This document shows positions 1 through 8,653 of a stretch of DNA of 13,146 nt, piece after piece (the first letter of the stretch is position 1; each line of letters starts with the position of its first letter). The notes under the pieces are model-generated. The model made no database searches. It saw nothing but the letters and a program-made list of their open reading frames with translations, and was not told the DNA's origin. The stretch is from Ichthyophonus hoferi. Lineage: Eukaryota > Opisthokonta > Ichthyosporea > Ichthyophonida > Ichthyophonidae. Location: NCBI GenBank assembly GCA_002751075.1, contig NAOQ01001102.1, positions 1-13,146 of the forward strand, written 5' to 3'. A program made the position numbers and the translations under genes.

Positions 1-270
1 TTTTATACTCACATTTTATCGCCAATGCTAACTCTAATTAACACCAATATTGCCAAGTCCAATAGCCTAAATTAGGCCAATCATAAATATTTGTAATAGC
101 TAATCTAACTCATGATAGGTCAAAGAGACCCACTAGAATTATCTGATCTTACTACAATACTTAAATACTATTATGTCCATTGATATAATAATGGTCATAC
201 ATTGAATACTATGACAAAAGAATCGAGGGTTTCGATTGAGCCTTCTTATTCATCTATGGCTAGCGATCTT

Positions 271-445
271 GTAACAATATCAAATGCACTAAAAGGAAAT
301 TTATTATTATTGTTATAGTTATCTATAATATAATAGAGTATAAAATTAGCCAGAGTTGTAATCTATTAAATACCGATCAAAATAAATAAATTTTAATCGT
401 CACTTAATCTACGATCGAGGGTAAGTCCTACTACTACGCATTTTA

Positions 446-490
<45 letters not shown>

Positions 491-745
491 GTATTATTTC
501 AAATAATGGCATATATTACATTATATAAATGTTTAAAATATATAGTAATATCATATGCACTAAAAGAAATTTTCATAATATTGGTATAGTTAGTTGCCTA
601 CAATATTATATAATATATTATATGTAAATAAAATTTAGTCGATGCTTAATCTAAGATTAATCATAAACTATGCGATTAACCCCCACATACGTACAACATA
701 ATACTACGATTATTATTATTACTAGTATTATTACTATGATTATTC
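271..745. repeat. diverged tandem duplication with ATT tails
   Basis: Two copies begin near 271 and 541. Each has an AATATCA(A/T)ATGCACTAAAA block, then a (G/T)TATAGTTA block, an AATAAA(T/A)TTTA(A/G)TCG block and CTTAATCTA(C/A)GAT, and finishes in ATT-rich DNA. The shared blocks keep their order, with small length differences between them. Confidence 0.7.
446..498. repeat. (ATT)n microsatellite
   Basis: About fifteen uninterrupted ATT units, ending with one interruption (AGTATT). It forms the tail of the first copy of the upstream duplication. A shorter imperfect ATT tract at about 709-745 sits in the same place in the second copy. Confidence 0.9.
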
Positions 746-850
746 CCTATCCTAATACTACTTTTAATCATATATTAGTATTATTCTTTTTAATATTTAA
801 ATTTTTTTAAAAAAATAAAAAATTCTTCTTGGAGGCGATTACTTGCTAGA

Positions 851-1152
851 ATGAACAACGAGGTTGAGAGTGATGAGCCAGTTGAGGAGGGAGAAGATGA
901 ACAGGAATGGGATGAAGTGGATGACTTTGATCTAGATGACAGTGATCTGCATGATGACTTAACTTTCTATATAAGGGACTACATGGAGGGAGAGGAAGGG
1001 GTGATACAAGAGGTTAATGATGTAGATGTTAGTGATGAAAATGATGACACCGACTCAGAGAGAGAGGGACTTGAGGGTGAGCCTCATATAGTGTATGATA
1101 GAACCAGGACCGCACAGCATGAATATTTGGGCATGGGGGAGAATGTGGGAAG
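851..1152 (+). CDS. CRBN: CRBN exon 1: acidic N-terminus
   Basis: Encodes residues 1-100 plus two bases of codon 101. The stretch is dominated by Asp and Glu, as expected for the disordered, poorly conserved cereblon N-terminus. Near its end the motif EYLG matches TYLG just before the LON domain in human cereblon. The donor is AG|GTAGGT, leaving phase 2. Reading on past the donor meets TAG at 1154-1156, which supports splicing here. Confidence 0.88.
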
Positions 1153-4100
1153 GTAGGTTTTTAGGGAGGCAGGGAGGAAATTGTGTATATATATATGTAT
1201 GTATATTTGTGTTTAGGTATGTGTGTATGTAGATATGTATATATGTATGCATGTATGTATGTATATGTGTATATAGGTATGTAGGTAGGTATGTATGTAC
1301 GTGTGTAAGCTGTTATATTGTTATATATACTATTTTAAGTTTATTGTATTACATATATAGACAAAAAAGGAAGGTTATATCTTAGTCAACACCCATATAT
1401 ATCCGATTATATATATGCCTAGTCTCCATGCTGTATTGCCTTATGTAGATACCATACACTACACTACCATGATAACATATTATATGTATATACTATAGTA
1501 CAACACACTATATTACAATACATTATAATACATGCACTAGAATATAGTACACTATAATACAATACACTATAATACTATACACTGTAATATAATACACTAT
1601 AATATAATGCACTATAGTACAATACAATCTAGTACTATTATAACATACTATCTGATTACACTATTTTTTAAAATATTAAATACTTCTTAAACCTCTTATC
1701 CAATCAGCCACCTCCTTCTTCCCGAGGGCGAATCATTCATGCTTCCTGTATTCCCCCTTAGCAACGTGGTTGTTTTTCCTGGTCAGACGCTCCCCTTGCG
1801 ATTCGTAGAGGGAAAGTAGGTAACCAATAAAAATAGAATGCTAAAAATAGACCTGTGACGTGACTTTGATGTCTTTCTTCCTTGTTAATATTATTTACTT
1901 TATTATATATTATATATATATAGCATAATATACCTTAGTATATTTGCTAATACAACTAATTTCCCAATTAATTAACTATTAACTGTTCCCAAGTTTCTCC
2001 TGCATAGACTGGGCCAATCTTTCCATTAAACTACTTAGCTTAATTAGACAACAATTTATGAGCTATTAAAAGCCCTACTAATTACAATTTGGTTTGGGCT
2101 TATATATACTGCTTATGAAATGCAAGGTTAACCAATAGGGTCGCACATAAGGATCATGGTTACCTATCACTGATTGTAAAATACCATTATTAATCTTATC
2201 ACTATATGCCTAATATAGTAATATATGCCTATTATATTAACATTACTATACATCCAGTGGTGTGACAACATTTAATGCTATGATGGAGGAGGGTAAAACT
2301 ATCTTTGGAGTCATTAGCGTGGGTGCTACAGGTAATTAAATCATTATACTCATTAACCAGAAAATATATAATTGGATGTCAGTCATGGTTATCTCTATCC
2401 TATATATTATGGTTTGGGTATTATTAGAATGGTAGGTTTAGTATGTGTTTGTTTGTAGTTTTTTTATGTTTTTTATGTTATGCTGTGTTATATTATAATA
2501 TATTATCTTATGCTACACTATGATATACTCTATACTACACTATACTATACTATATAGGCACTTGCATCTAACCATCTATAACTATAATTAATTACTATTC
2601 TTAATATTTCCTCAATTATAATTGGGTATAGATCACAGGGAACCAACTTGTCTCTACTTATATCTAACACTATATATGTATATCTATATCATATTGGACC
2701 ATATATTCCAATAAATATGGATGGATTAGTAGTTAACCTGACCAATTAGACATGACATTGACAGCACCTTAATTAATTATATAATTATACAATATTCCGA
2801 AATACTTTAATATTGCGATTACTGAATAGTTATGTAGGCTAATCATCTATCAAACTCGCGCCACTAACTAATTAGTTGATACCTTATATGGCAGTTTCCC
2901 AGTATGGAACCACAGTGGAAATTACTACCCTCAGACGATTGGCAGATGGATCTCTTAATATATTAGCGGTATGCAATTGGACTATAAACATATTAAAATA
3001 CGCTTTAATAATTAATATGGAGATTTTATTGATATTTGACTTATTTTAAGGTTTAGTAAGTGGTAAACAATACTTATAATTAAGTGCAAATGAATATTTA
3101 ATATTTAAAATGTAAATTTTAAAAACCAAAAATTTAAAAGATTGATTTTATTGGTACACCTTATGACTATTTATATACTAGTCTAGGATATATCTATATA
3201 TATGTTATGACCAGTATCCTATAGGATCACTTTAAAGCTAATCGGATCACACATCAATACCCTGCAATGTCAGGGTTACAAAAAGAGTTACCTATATATA
3301 TATATATATATATACTACAGTATTACAGTGCTATAGTATTGTAGTATCGTAGAGATTATCGCTATTCGGTTATTGTTGTTTTGGGTTTACTGCCATGAAT
3401 TAGTGATTAATTAACCCTTAATTAGCGATTAACACTAGACCATTGATTCAATTCTGTGATGTTTAGCCAACACCATCGTTATTTAAGATAGAAATAGCGC
3501 CGTATGATTAGTTCACACTAATTGTAAATGCTATAATTGATGGAGCATATGGGAAGAATAAATACTATTCTTTTACAATTATGTTGTTATTTTATTGTTT
3601 GACTCTGATTTAAAATTTAACTCTAAATCTTAATGAATAAAACGTTGTTTTAAACTTTAAATTTCTCGTTCTCCAATTAGAATGGTGTTTGGAAATGCAA
3701 TTAAGGTGACTCATTCAATTTTTATTGTGGTTGGCTAATAATTTTTCATATTCAAATGTTATTGGTTTTTTTCAAAAATATGGCTATTTTTAACCTGTGA
3801 TAATTATGGGTTGGTTATATTGACAGAAAGGTGTTAATTTAAAACTATACGGTGATATTATATTATCTGGTTTTATTATTAAAATTTAAACTCCAATGGT
3901 TTTGGACAAACTATTTTACAGCATTTTAAAACACGTTAGAATTTTAAGTTATTCTAATATCCAGTGGGTTGTGGGTGGTCGGAATTACAGAAAGGTCGAC
4001 AGCGATTTAAAATTATAAACCGTGACAGAGTACCAATGAGGACATTTGGAATTGTGACTATGAATGTTAAAATTTTAAACGAGGTTAAAACCCCATTGCC

Positions 4101-4673
4101 ATTGGATACTTGGGTGAGACCCTTTCCTAGTGATAAGGTGTGTATATATATTACTATATTTAGTTATGTATAAGATTATTTATTTATATTTGTATAATTA
4201 TTTATGAAATTATATATATGTTTGCATATATATGCATTAATGCGTGCATAATTATTTACAAGTATGTATGTACATACATACATATATGGGTATATTGATT
4301 TTAAAATATCTTACCCCCACCTATCCACAGTCTGACAATAATAATAACGTCACTATAATGCGAAAAACTATCCGATCCAGTAGGAGGCCAGGAAGGAGAC
4401 AGCCTAGATGTGGGTTTTGATTGGTGCATACTGTGCCTGAGCGTGCTGTCGTTCACTAATTTAACTGTGATTTCTTCTTGATATTATTGGTAGACACCAG
4501 TTACATAGTTAGTATTGATGGTATATATGGAAGATCTATTAGTATGTAGATATAGATATAGTATGTATAGGATCTATCAATAGATATTCTCTCATATGCC
4601 TATATAAATTTATATTATACAAATTTATACACTATAATATATCAATATATCAGTACCTATCCTCATATCTGTA

Positions 4674-4707
<34 letters not shown>

Positions 4708-7435
4708 GAATAATAATAATAATTATTATTATTATTATTATTATTATTATTTAATCCTCACTGTATATATACATACATGCATGCACATACGGCTATATCT
4801 ATATCTATATCTATATCTATATTTAAATTGGGATTTACATTCCAATGCTTTGTCCACAGATGAGGAGTGCTGTGATATGCCACTTTGGTTATTGCGATTA
4901 TATGACGAGGAATCATTGGCTTCAAGGTATTTGAGAAACTATTTCTATTCTTATTATTACTACTACTACAGTGATATATTATAGTGTGTATAGATTTGTA
5001 TAATATAAATCTGCAGATCTAGATAGTCATATCCTATAAACAATGTAGTCATCTGAGAATATCTATCAATATACCCTATACATACTAACTATATATATGT
5101 AAATATGTATATACCTGTATAAATAAATCTATTTATACTACCCTGTCAGAGCGCTTCAGATGTGCCGCACTCTCATACATCCCTCCACTGCCCCTGCCCC
5201 TGAAGATCCTGTATCGCTATCCTATTGGTTGGCTGTTAATCTACCAGTAGGGTACGTTTTAATGGTTGAAATGACTAGATTTTATTGGCAGTTTATATAT
5301 GTATGTGTGTGTATGTGTTATTAAGTGTGTATGTGTAGTAGATTCCATTAATATAGCTCTATAGTAATTATTAATTATAGTATTGCATTTTTTTATTATT
5401 ACATATTGTATCTTATGTAATAAAGTTATAATAATAAGTAGACTAATCTCTCATTTACTACAAGTCATGGGACTACTCTGATATTCCACCAATTCTAATA
5501 GAGATGACATCAAATTGAATCTACTGGCAACGAGCTCTACAGTAGAACGATTACAACGCGAGCTAGTGGCCTTAGGGTAAGTGTAATTCATAACCAATAG
5601 TATTTATTCATATAACATCATATAATAGTATATGATATTATAGTAGGATATAGTACAATAATATGTAGTATAATAGTATATGGTATGTTAGTATATGATG
5701 TGATCGAATAAAATAGGATATATTAATATATACCTATATTATCATATAATATATAAGATAGCAATTATAATGTTAAAGGAAACCTGTTAGTGGTTGTTTT
5801 TCTAAGGTGCTTTATATCTATCGGCTGATAATATTAGTGTGACGTCATTGATCTCATCTTAATCGCCACTCATTTAAATATATCTTGTTATAATAAGTAA
5901 TCGAATTGATATAAGGGTTAATCTAATCGCTAACTGATTGGTATTTCTCCTCTAGTGTATAATAAATAGATGTGATCATAATTATTGCTTACAGCCAATC
6001 CCTAATAACCCAACTAAATAAGCAATCACATTTATATTGGCAACAACGTATCTGTTCATAGGAGCAATTGCGAGGATATTTAGATTGTATACTTCCTAAT
6101 ATGGGTCATACAATCGGCGATTAATACCAATCTAGTAATCTTAGTATTCAATAAGTGCTTTCAGTAATGAATGGTAAGATTAAGGTTCAATCAGGGATTG
6201 CTACTAGTATAAGCGGTCAAATAGCCACTAATACTGACCCTAGCAATTGATTGGAGATTAATGTCGATCATAACCCCATGAGGGGAGAAACCTGTCATAT
6301 ATAGTATACACGGCCATATATGGTTTAATCATCATCCACCACACCCAATAAGAATCTGTCTTTTTATTGATAATCTATCCAAGTACAGGCACGTATCTTT
6401 GTTGCGATGTAAATGCTCATCAATTATTGGATCCAGTAAACTAATCTTTAACATGTCAGTGGAAGGTAGGTTGACTGGGCATTCATTTATTGGATATATT
6501 TACACACGTTTATATATATACACAAAAGTATTATCTTGGTAGTAGTATATAAGCAAGTATACCTATCTACACATAGACTCATAAACACGTGGTTGGTGAG
6601 TGTGAATTCGGAGCCAAATGTGTACCTAATATAAAATGGTATACGGGAACTAATCTCGATTACAATCCTTGCTACGTAGGATTGATGGATAATGTCTATT
6701 GTTTGATTAATATCAGATAATAAATAAATGAAATATACCGTATAGTTTAATTAATTAATTAATTAATTAATTAATTAATTAATTAATTATAACAGAGCAC
6801 ACATGCTCCGACATTTTAAATATTTTTAAAGGTGTATTTGTATTTGACAGTAGCACACTGTGCCACAGGGCCTCAGCAGGCATATGTCAATGCACACGGA
6901 TATATACACGAGATGATCACCATTAGAAGGGTGGAAAACGTATTCCTACAGGGTACTGTGTGGTTTTGTTGTTGGTCCTTTTTATTATTATCCTTGTGGT
7001 TTCTATTACTATTATTATTACTATTACTGTTACCATTACCATTACTATTACTATTATATCCTTCTATATTCCTAATCTCCTATTCCCTCTCCCTTTAGGC
7101 CATCCGACCAATGAGGATTCTTGGTTTCCTGGTTATGCATGGACAATTGCATACTGTAGGACATGGTAAGATATAGCAGGATAGTGTAGGTAGAACATGG
7201 CACAACATGGAATACCTCTATGGGCTGTTATGCACATGTACAGCATAATACCTATTATTGAGTCCCATCTGTATATAATATACTCGCTATATATGCATTG
7301 TACTATACTATACTATACTATACTAACACTATATCTCGCTCTAGTCTGCATCATCTTGGTTGGCAGTTTACAGCGGAAATACCCAGGCTAATACCTGCTG
7401 TATTCTATGGCATACGACGTGCATGCCTGAAATAG
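851..7435 (+). CDS. CRBN: cereblon, CRL4 E3 ligase substrate receptor (complete gene, 13 exons)
   Basis: Joined exons: 851-1152, 1708-1815, 2258-2331, 2895-2968, 3991-4137, 4331-4379 (or 4409), 4860-4926, 5150-5251, 5502-5576, 6389-6465, 6869-6952, 7099-7165, 7345-7435. Every junction is GT-AG and phases agree, giving 438 aa (448 with the longer exon 6). Domain order is acidic N-terminus (1-100), LON domain (about 108-235), helical DDB1-binding region (about 252-332) and CULT domain (about 333-420). Diagnostic matches to animal cereblon are FPGQTLPLR, KGRQRFKI, AYVNAHGYIHE and SWFPGYAW. Family knowledge: cereblon joins DDB1-CUL4-RBX1 and presents substrates, binding cyclic imides such as C-terminal glutarimide or aspartimide in its Trp cage. 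The start is the only ATG before an upstream in-frame stop at 791-793 and has A at -3. Identification is firm; individual splice sites are inferred by homology and consensus. Confidence 0.95.
1180..1310. repeat. (TATG/TATA)n tract in CRBN intron 1
   Basis: Degenerate tetranucleotide repeat based on GTAT with TG and GG variants, beginning about 30 bp after the exon 1 donor. Its complement gives a meaningless His/Tyr-rich open frame on the - strand. Confidence 0.85.
1478..1640. repeat. ACTATAATACA-type minisatellite in CRBN intron 1
   Basis: Imperfect units of about 15 bp built on ACACTATAATACAAT repeat about ten times. It belongs to the same CTATA-rich class as tracts in other introns of this window. 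Confidence 0.75.
1708..1815 (+). CDS. CRBN: CRBN exon 2: start of LON domain
   Basis: Acceptor AATCAG, donor AA|GTAGGT. Two bases from exon 1 plus one here give Ser, then residues 102-136. It contains LPVFPLSNVVVFPGQTLPLR, the first strands of the LON domain, with the near-invariant PGQTLPL of cereblon. It ends in phase 2. Confidence 0.93.
2258..2331 (+). CDS. CRBN: CRBN exon 3: LON domain
   Basis: Acceptor CATCCAG, donor ACAG|GTAATT. Encodes an N-GVTTFNAMMEEGKTIFGV-type segment. This corresponds to the human stretch EVSMVRNLIQKDRTFAV, the helix and following strand of the LON domain. It starts one base into phase 2 and ends in phase 1. Confidence 0.9.
2895..2968 (+). CDS. CRBN: CRBN exon 4: LON domain
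   Basis: Acceptor TGGCAG, donor GCG|GTATGC. Encodes SQYGTTVEITTLRRLADGS and following residues, which match the LON pattern QFGTTAEI...D-G of human cereblon. An AG at 2901-2902 (TTTCCCAG) could also act as acceptor, but it breaks phase and would drop conserved residues. It ends in phase 0. Confidence 0.9.
2969..3990 (+). other. CRBN intron 4, 1022 bp, no gene seen
   Basis: The largest CRBN intron. It holds a (TA)n run at about 3292-3314 and, in its right half (about 3590-3960), repeated TTTAAA/AAATTT stretches without clear terminal repeats. No conserved coding segment or structured RNA was recognised. Confidence 0.6.
3991..4137 (+). CDS. CRBN: CRBN exon 5: end of LON domain
   Basis: Acceptor GAATTACAG, donor AAG|GTGTGT, phase 0 on both sides, 49 codons. 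It begins KGRQRFKIINRDR, matching human IGRQRFKVLELRT, and continues through VKILNEV (human VQILPEC). It closes at FPSDK, near human IFPSKP. It is the longest exon after exon 1. Confidence 0.93.
4331..4379 (+). CDS. CRBN: CRBN exon 6: linker into the DDB1-binding region, two possible donors
   Basis: Acceptor CTATCCACAG. The reading is SDNNNNVTIMRKTIRS and then either stops at 4379 (CCA|GTAGGA) or continues ten residues, SSRRPGRRQP plus R, to 4409 (GAT|GTGGGT). Both donors leave phase 1 and fit exon 7. The region is poorly conserved, so homology cannot decide. The basic residues in the longer form resemble the Lys/Arg-rich loop of other cereblons. Confidence 0.75.
4675..4752. repeat. (TAA)n-(TTA)n palindromic microsatellite in CRBN intron 6
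   Basis: About fifteen TAA units with one GAA interruption run directly into about ten ATT units. The two arms are complementary and could fold into a long hairpin with no loop. It sits about 110 bp before the exon 7 acceptor. Confidence 0.92.
4795..4824. repeat. (TATATC)n hexanucleotide repeat
   Basis: Five units of TATATC shortly before the exon 7 acceptor. It yields a Leu/Tyr repeat in one frame that is intronic. Confidence 0.85.
4860..4926 (+). CDS. CRBN: CRBN exon 7: DDB1-binding helical region
   Basis: Acceptor TGTCCACAG, donor CAAG|GTATTT. Encodes EECCDMPLWLLRLYDEESLA, matching human TSWPRWLYSLYDAETL. This W-x-x-LYD motif lies in the segment that follows the LON domain and contacts DDB1. 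It ends in phase 2. Confidence 0.9.
5150..5251 (+). CDS. CRBN: CRBN exon 8: DDB1-binding helical region
   Basis: Acceptor CCCTGTCAG, donor GTAGG|GTACGT. It encodes ALQMCRTLIHPSTAPAPEDP, followed by a segment ending LSYWLAVNLPVG. This matches human NPIDFSYRVAACLPIDD, a helix of the central bundle. It ends in phase 2. Confidence 0.9.
5502..5576 (+). CDS. CRBN: CRBN exon 9: helix before the CULT domain
   Basis: Acceptor TTCTAATAG, donor TAGG|GTAAGT, a strong consensus donor. Encodes GDDIKLNLLATSSTVERLQR and on to ELVALG. This matches human [23 protein letters not shown]. It ends in phase 2. Confidence 0.92.
5577..6388 (+). other. CRBN intron 9, 812 bp, with CTATA-type and fold-back sequences
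   Basis: The left third (about 5620-5740) is degenerate ATAGTATA repeat. A fold-back sequence lies at 6178-6262. No coding segment with cereblon-like or other recognisable sequence was found. Confidence 0.55.
6178..6262. repeat. imperfect inverted repeat, possible small fold-back element
   Basis: GATTAAGGTTCAATCA on the left pairs imperfectly with TGATTGGAGATTAAT on the right. Inside, GGGATTGCT pairs with AGCAAT, and AGTAT pairs with ATACT. It may be a very small non-coding transposon remnant, but no clear target-site duplication was seen. Confidence 0.4.
6389..6465 (+). CDS. CRBN: CRBN exon 10: start of CULT domain, first zinc cysteines
   Basis: Acceptor AAGTACAG, donor GAAG|GTAGGT. Encodes HVSLLRCKCSSIIGSSKLIF and then NMSVEG. 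Human has TSLCCKQCQETEI... in the same place, where C323 and C326 hold the zinc with two later cysteines. Here the cysteines read CKC (residues 340 and 342, short model), one residue closer than the usual C-x-x-C. It ends in phase 1. Confidence 0.88.
6747..6790. repeat. (TTAA)n microsatellite in CRBN intron 10
   Basis: Eleven or so TTAA units, self-complementary in every register, about 80 bp before the exon 11 acceptor. Confidence 0.93.
6869..6952 (+). CDS. CRBN: CRBN exon 11: CULT domain, imide-pocket strand
   Basis: Acceptor GTGCCACAG, donor CAGG|GTACTG. Encodes PQQAYVNAHGYIHEMITIRR and on to VFLQG. The NxHGYxHE core matches human NPHGYVHE, including the Asn351 and His353 equivalents near the drug pocket. 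It ends in phase 1. Open frames running on past 6953 are intron read-through. Confidence 0.94.
7001..7066. repeat. (TTA/CTA)n trinucleotide tract in CRBN intron 11
   Basis: Pyrimidine-rich ATTACT/ATTATT/ATTACC repeats just upstream of the exon 12 acceptor. It may double as an extended polypyrimidine tract. The Leu- and Ile/Thr-rich open frames over it are artefacts. Confidence 0.8.
7099..7165 (+). CDS. CRBN: CRBN exon 12: CULT domain, two cage tryptophans
   Basis: Acceptor CCCTTTAG after a pyrimidine-rich tract, donor CATG|GTAAGA. Encodes HPTNEDSWFPGYAWTIAYCR, with W395 and W401 (short model) equal to human W380 and W386. C406 and the split codon C409 equal human C391 and C394. It ends in phase 2. 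Confidence 0.95.
7296..7325. repeat. (TATAC)n pentanucleotide run in CRBN intron 12
   Basis: Five to six ACTAT units about 20 bp before the exon 13 acceptor. Same sequence class as the large tracts in XRCC1 introns. Confidence 0.85.
7345..7435 (+). CDS. CRBN: CRBN exon 13: third cage tryptophan and C-terminus
   Basis: Acceptor CGCTCTAG. The first base completes Cys409, then LHHLGWQFTAEIPRLIPAVF runs to the stop TAG at 7433-7435. W415 (short model) equals human W400, and the W-W-W spacing (6 and 14 residues) is identical to human. The C-terminal tail is shorter than in human, ending about 23 residues after the last Trp; FYGIRRA matches human FWGLTRS. Confidence 0.94.
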
Positions 7436-7934
7436 ATAACTAGTAGGATGTATATATATCCTTTTATGTTAATATAGACTATGGATAAATAAGTGGTTAA
7501 TATACTTGCATCCATATTTGGGTTAATTGTCTTAAAATATCCTAAGAATTTATAGTATAAAATAATAATGATCTCGTACTATCTTACAGTATTACAATAA
7601 TATATAATATAATAGGACTGGTCTGGTCTGGAAACCTTATCTTAACCACAGTAGTTAATTTGTACTATTTTACACATACGTTTTGTGGTGAGACTGAAGT
7701 AAGATTAAACTGAATACTTAATATGGCATATAGGATTAATCTCAATCTAAATCATTATTATGTAGGTTTGACACAATTTCTATATTTGAATAATAGCAGA
7801 CAGTAATAAATAAAATGTTATATTTTAATATAACTAAATAACAAATCATTGTAATTGATTGCATGTTCCAATAATGAGAGTCAATCAGATTATTTGCAAA
7901 TGAAAATCACTGGGTGCTTGGCCAATCCATATTC

Positions 7935-7940
7935 AATAAA
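7935..7940 (+). promoter_or_regulatory. CRBN: probable CRBN polyadenylation signal
   Basis: AATAAA 500 bp after the stop, followed within 15-35 bp by a T/G-rich stretch (CTTTGGGTTTTTGTTCTG) of the kind that binds the cleavage factor. An alternative overlapping AATAAATAAA at 7805-7814 has a less clear downstream element. Confidence 0.55.
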
Positions 7941-8266
7941 TCAAATGGGAACTCTTTGGGTTTTTGTTCTGAAAACGAGTAAATAGAGCAAGTTAACTGG
8001 TCATACTGCGTAGTTAATACACATATACACATGGCTCATATGATACCAGCGGCTATGAAGGCATACTCAGCCATAACAGCCCCTAGTAAGTAAGTGTGAT
8101 AGTCTAGTATAGTACATGCCCACAAGGTTGGGGACTTTGTGTTGAGATTTGGTAGAGACATGTTGGTCCTGGTGACTTGTATCCATTTAGAATTGAGACA
8201 ATACTGACCTAAGGGGTGCTTTCATTTGCCCTGCATACACAGAGCACACACAGGCTAGCTCATGTT
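7941..8266. other. intergenic gap between the two convergent genes
   Basis: About 300 bp between the inferred 3' ends. No gene was recognised. It contains one short + strand frame at 8031-8093 (starting MAHMIPAAMKAYS) with a consensus-like GTAAGT at 8086, treated as unproven. Confidence 0.5.
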
Positions 8267-8272
8267 TTTATT
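8267..8272 (-). promoter_or_regulatory. XRCC1: probable XRCC1 polyadenylation signal
   Basis: On the - strand this reads AATAAA about 235 bp past the stop. The sequence after it, about 15-40 bp downstream, is CCTGTGTGTGCTCTGTGTAT, a textbook GT-rich element. The stretch between stop and signal is more GC-rich than nearby introns, as expected of a 3' UTR. Confidence 0.7.
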
Positions 8273-8507
8273 AGTGAAGCAAGTCACCACAAGGGACTGG
8301 GCCTATATGGTTGATCAGACTGACAGAGTGCGCTTAGCTGGGCAACCAGGATAAATAGCACTGTTATTGGCTGAAAGCCCTATGTGACTGCAAGGGAACC
8401 AGTAGGATTTGTCCACCAGAATACAAGTCTTATAATAGGATAATATACCATACAGTCTTATAATGATATAAATGACCTACCATACATACATACCCTATTC
8501 TATCCTA

Positions 8508-8653
8508 TCAGTCACAATCAGGCAATATCATATAGCGCTGTGGCGCCACTCTTTTTTGCCTATTATGGCAGCTAATCACCCACGATGGTTTCACAATGCT
8601 CAGTTTTGGGTTTTTTTCTACTGCACTCTCGAAATTACTGTCCCATGATTGGT
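8508..8653 (-). CDS. XRCC1: XRCC1 terminal exon: end of BRCT2 and stop
   Basis: Acceptor TCTCTATACAG. It encodes a D-QSWDSNFESAVEKNP segment, then LSIVKPSWVISCHNRQKRVA, and ends RYMILPDCD with a stop at 8508-8510. Human has AQEWDPSFEEALMDNP and LAFVRPRWIYSCNEKQKLLP in the same order. The conserved BRCT Trp (PSW) is present. BRCT2 is the LIG3 partner surface in animals. Confidence 0.95.

Larger units (their letters stand above)
1..850. other. AT-rich upstream region of CRBN, no gene seen
   Basis: No conserved reading frame was found on either strand. The region has a diverged tandem duplication, ATT microsatellites and a T/A-run block at about 790-820 just before the start codon. The CRBN promoter and 5' UTR should lie in its right part, but no core promoter motif stands out clearly from the AT-rich background. 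Confidence 0.6.

Noticed and set aside
1055-1252. - strand His/Tyr/Ile-rich open frame
   Set aside because: It is antisense to CRBN exon 1 and to the GTAT repeat of intron 1.
6832-7169. Two overlapping + strand frames with Leu- or Ile/Thr-rich runs that look like membrane segments
   Set aside because: They read through the CRBN intron 11 trinucleotide tract. Only the exon 11 and exon 12 parts match cereblon.
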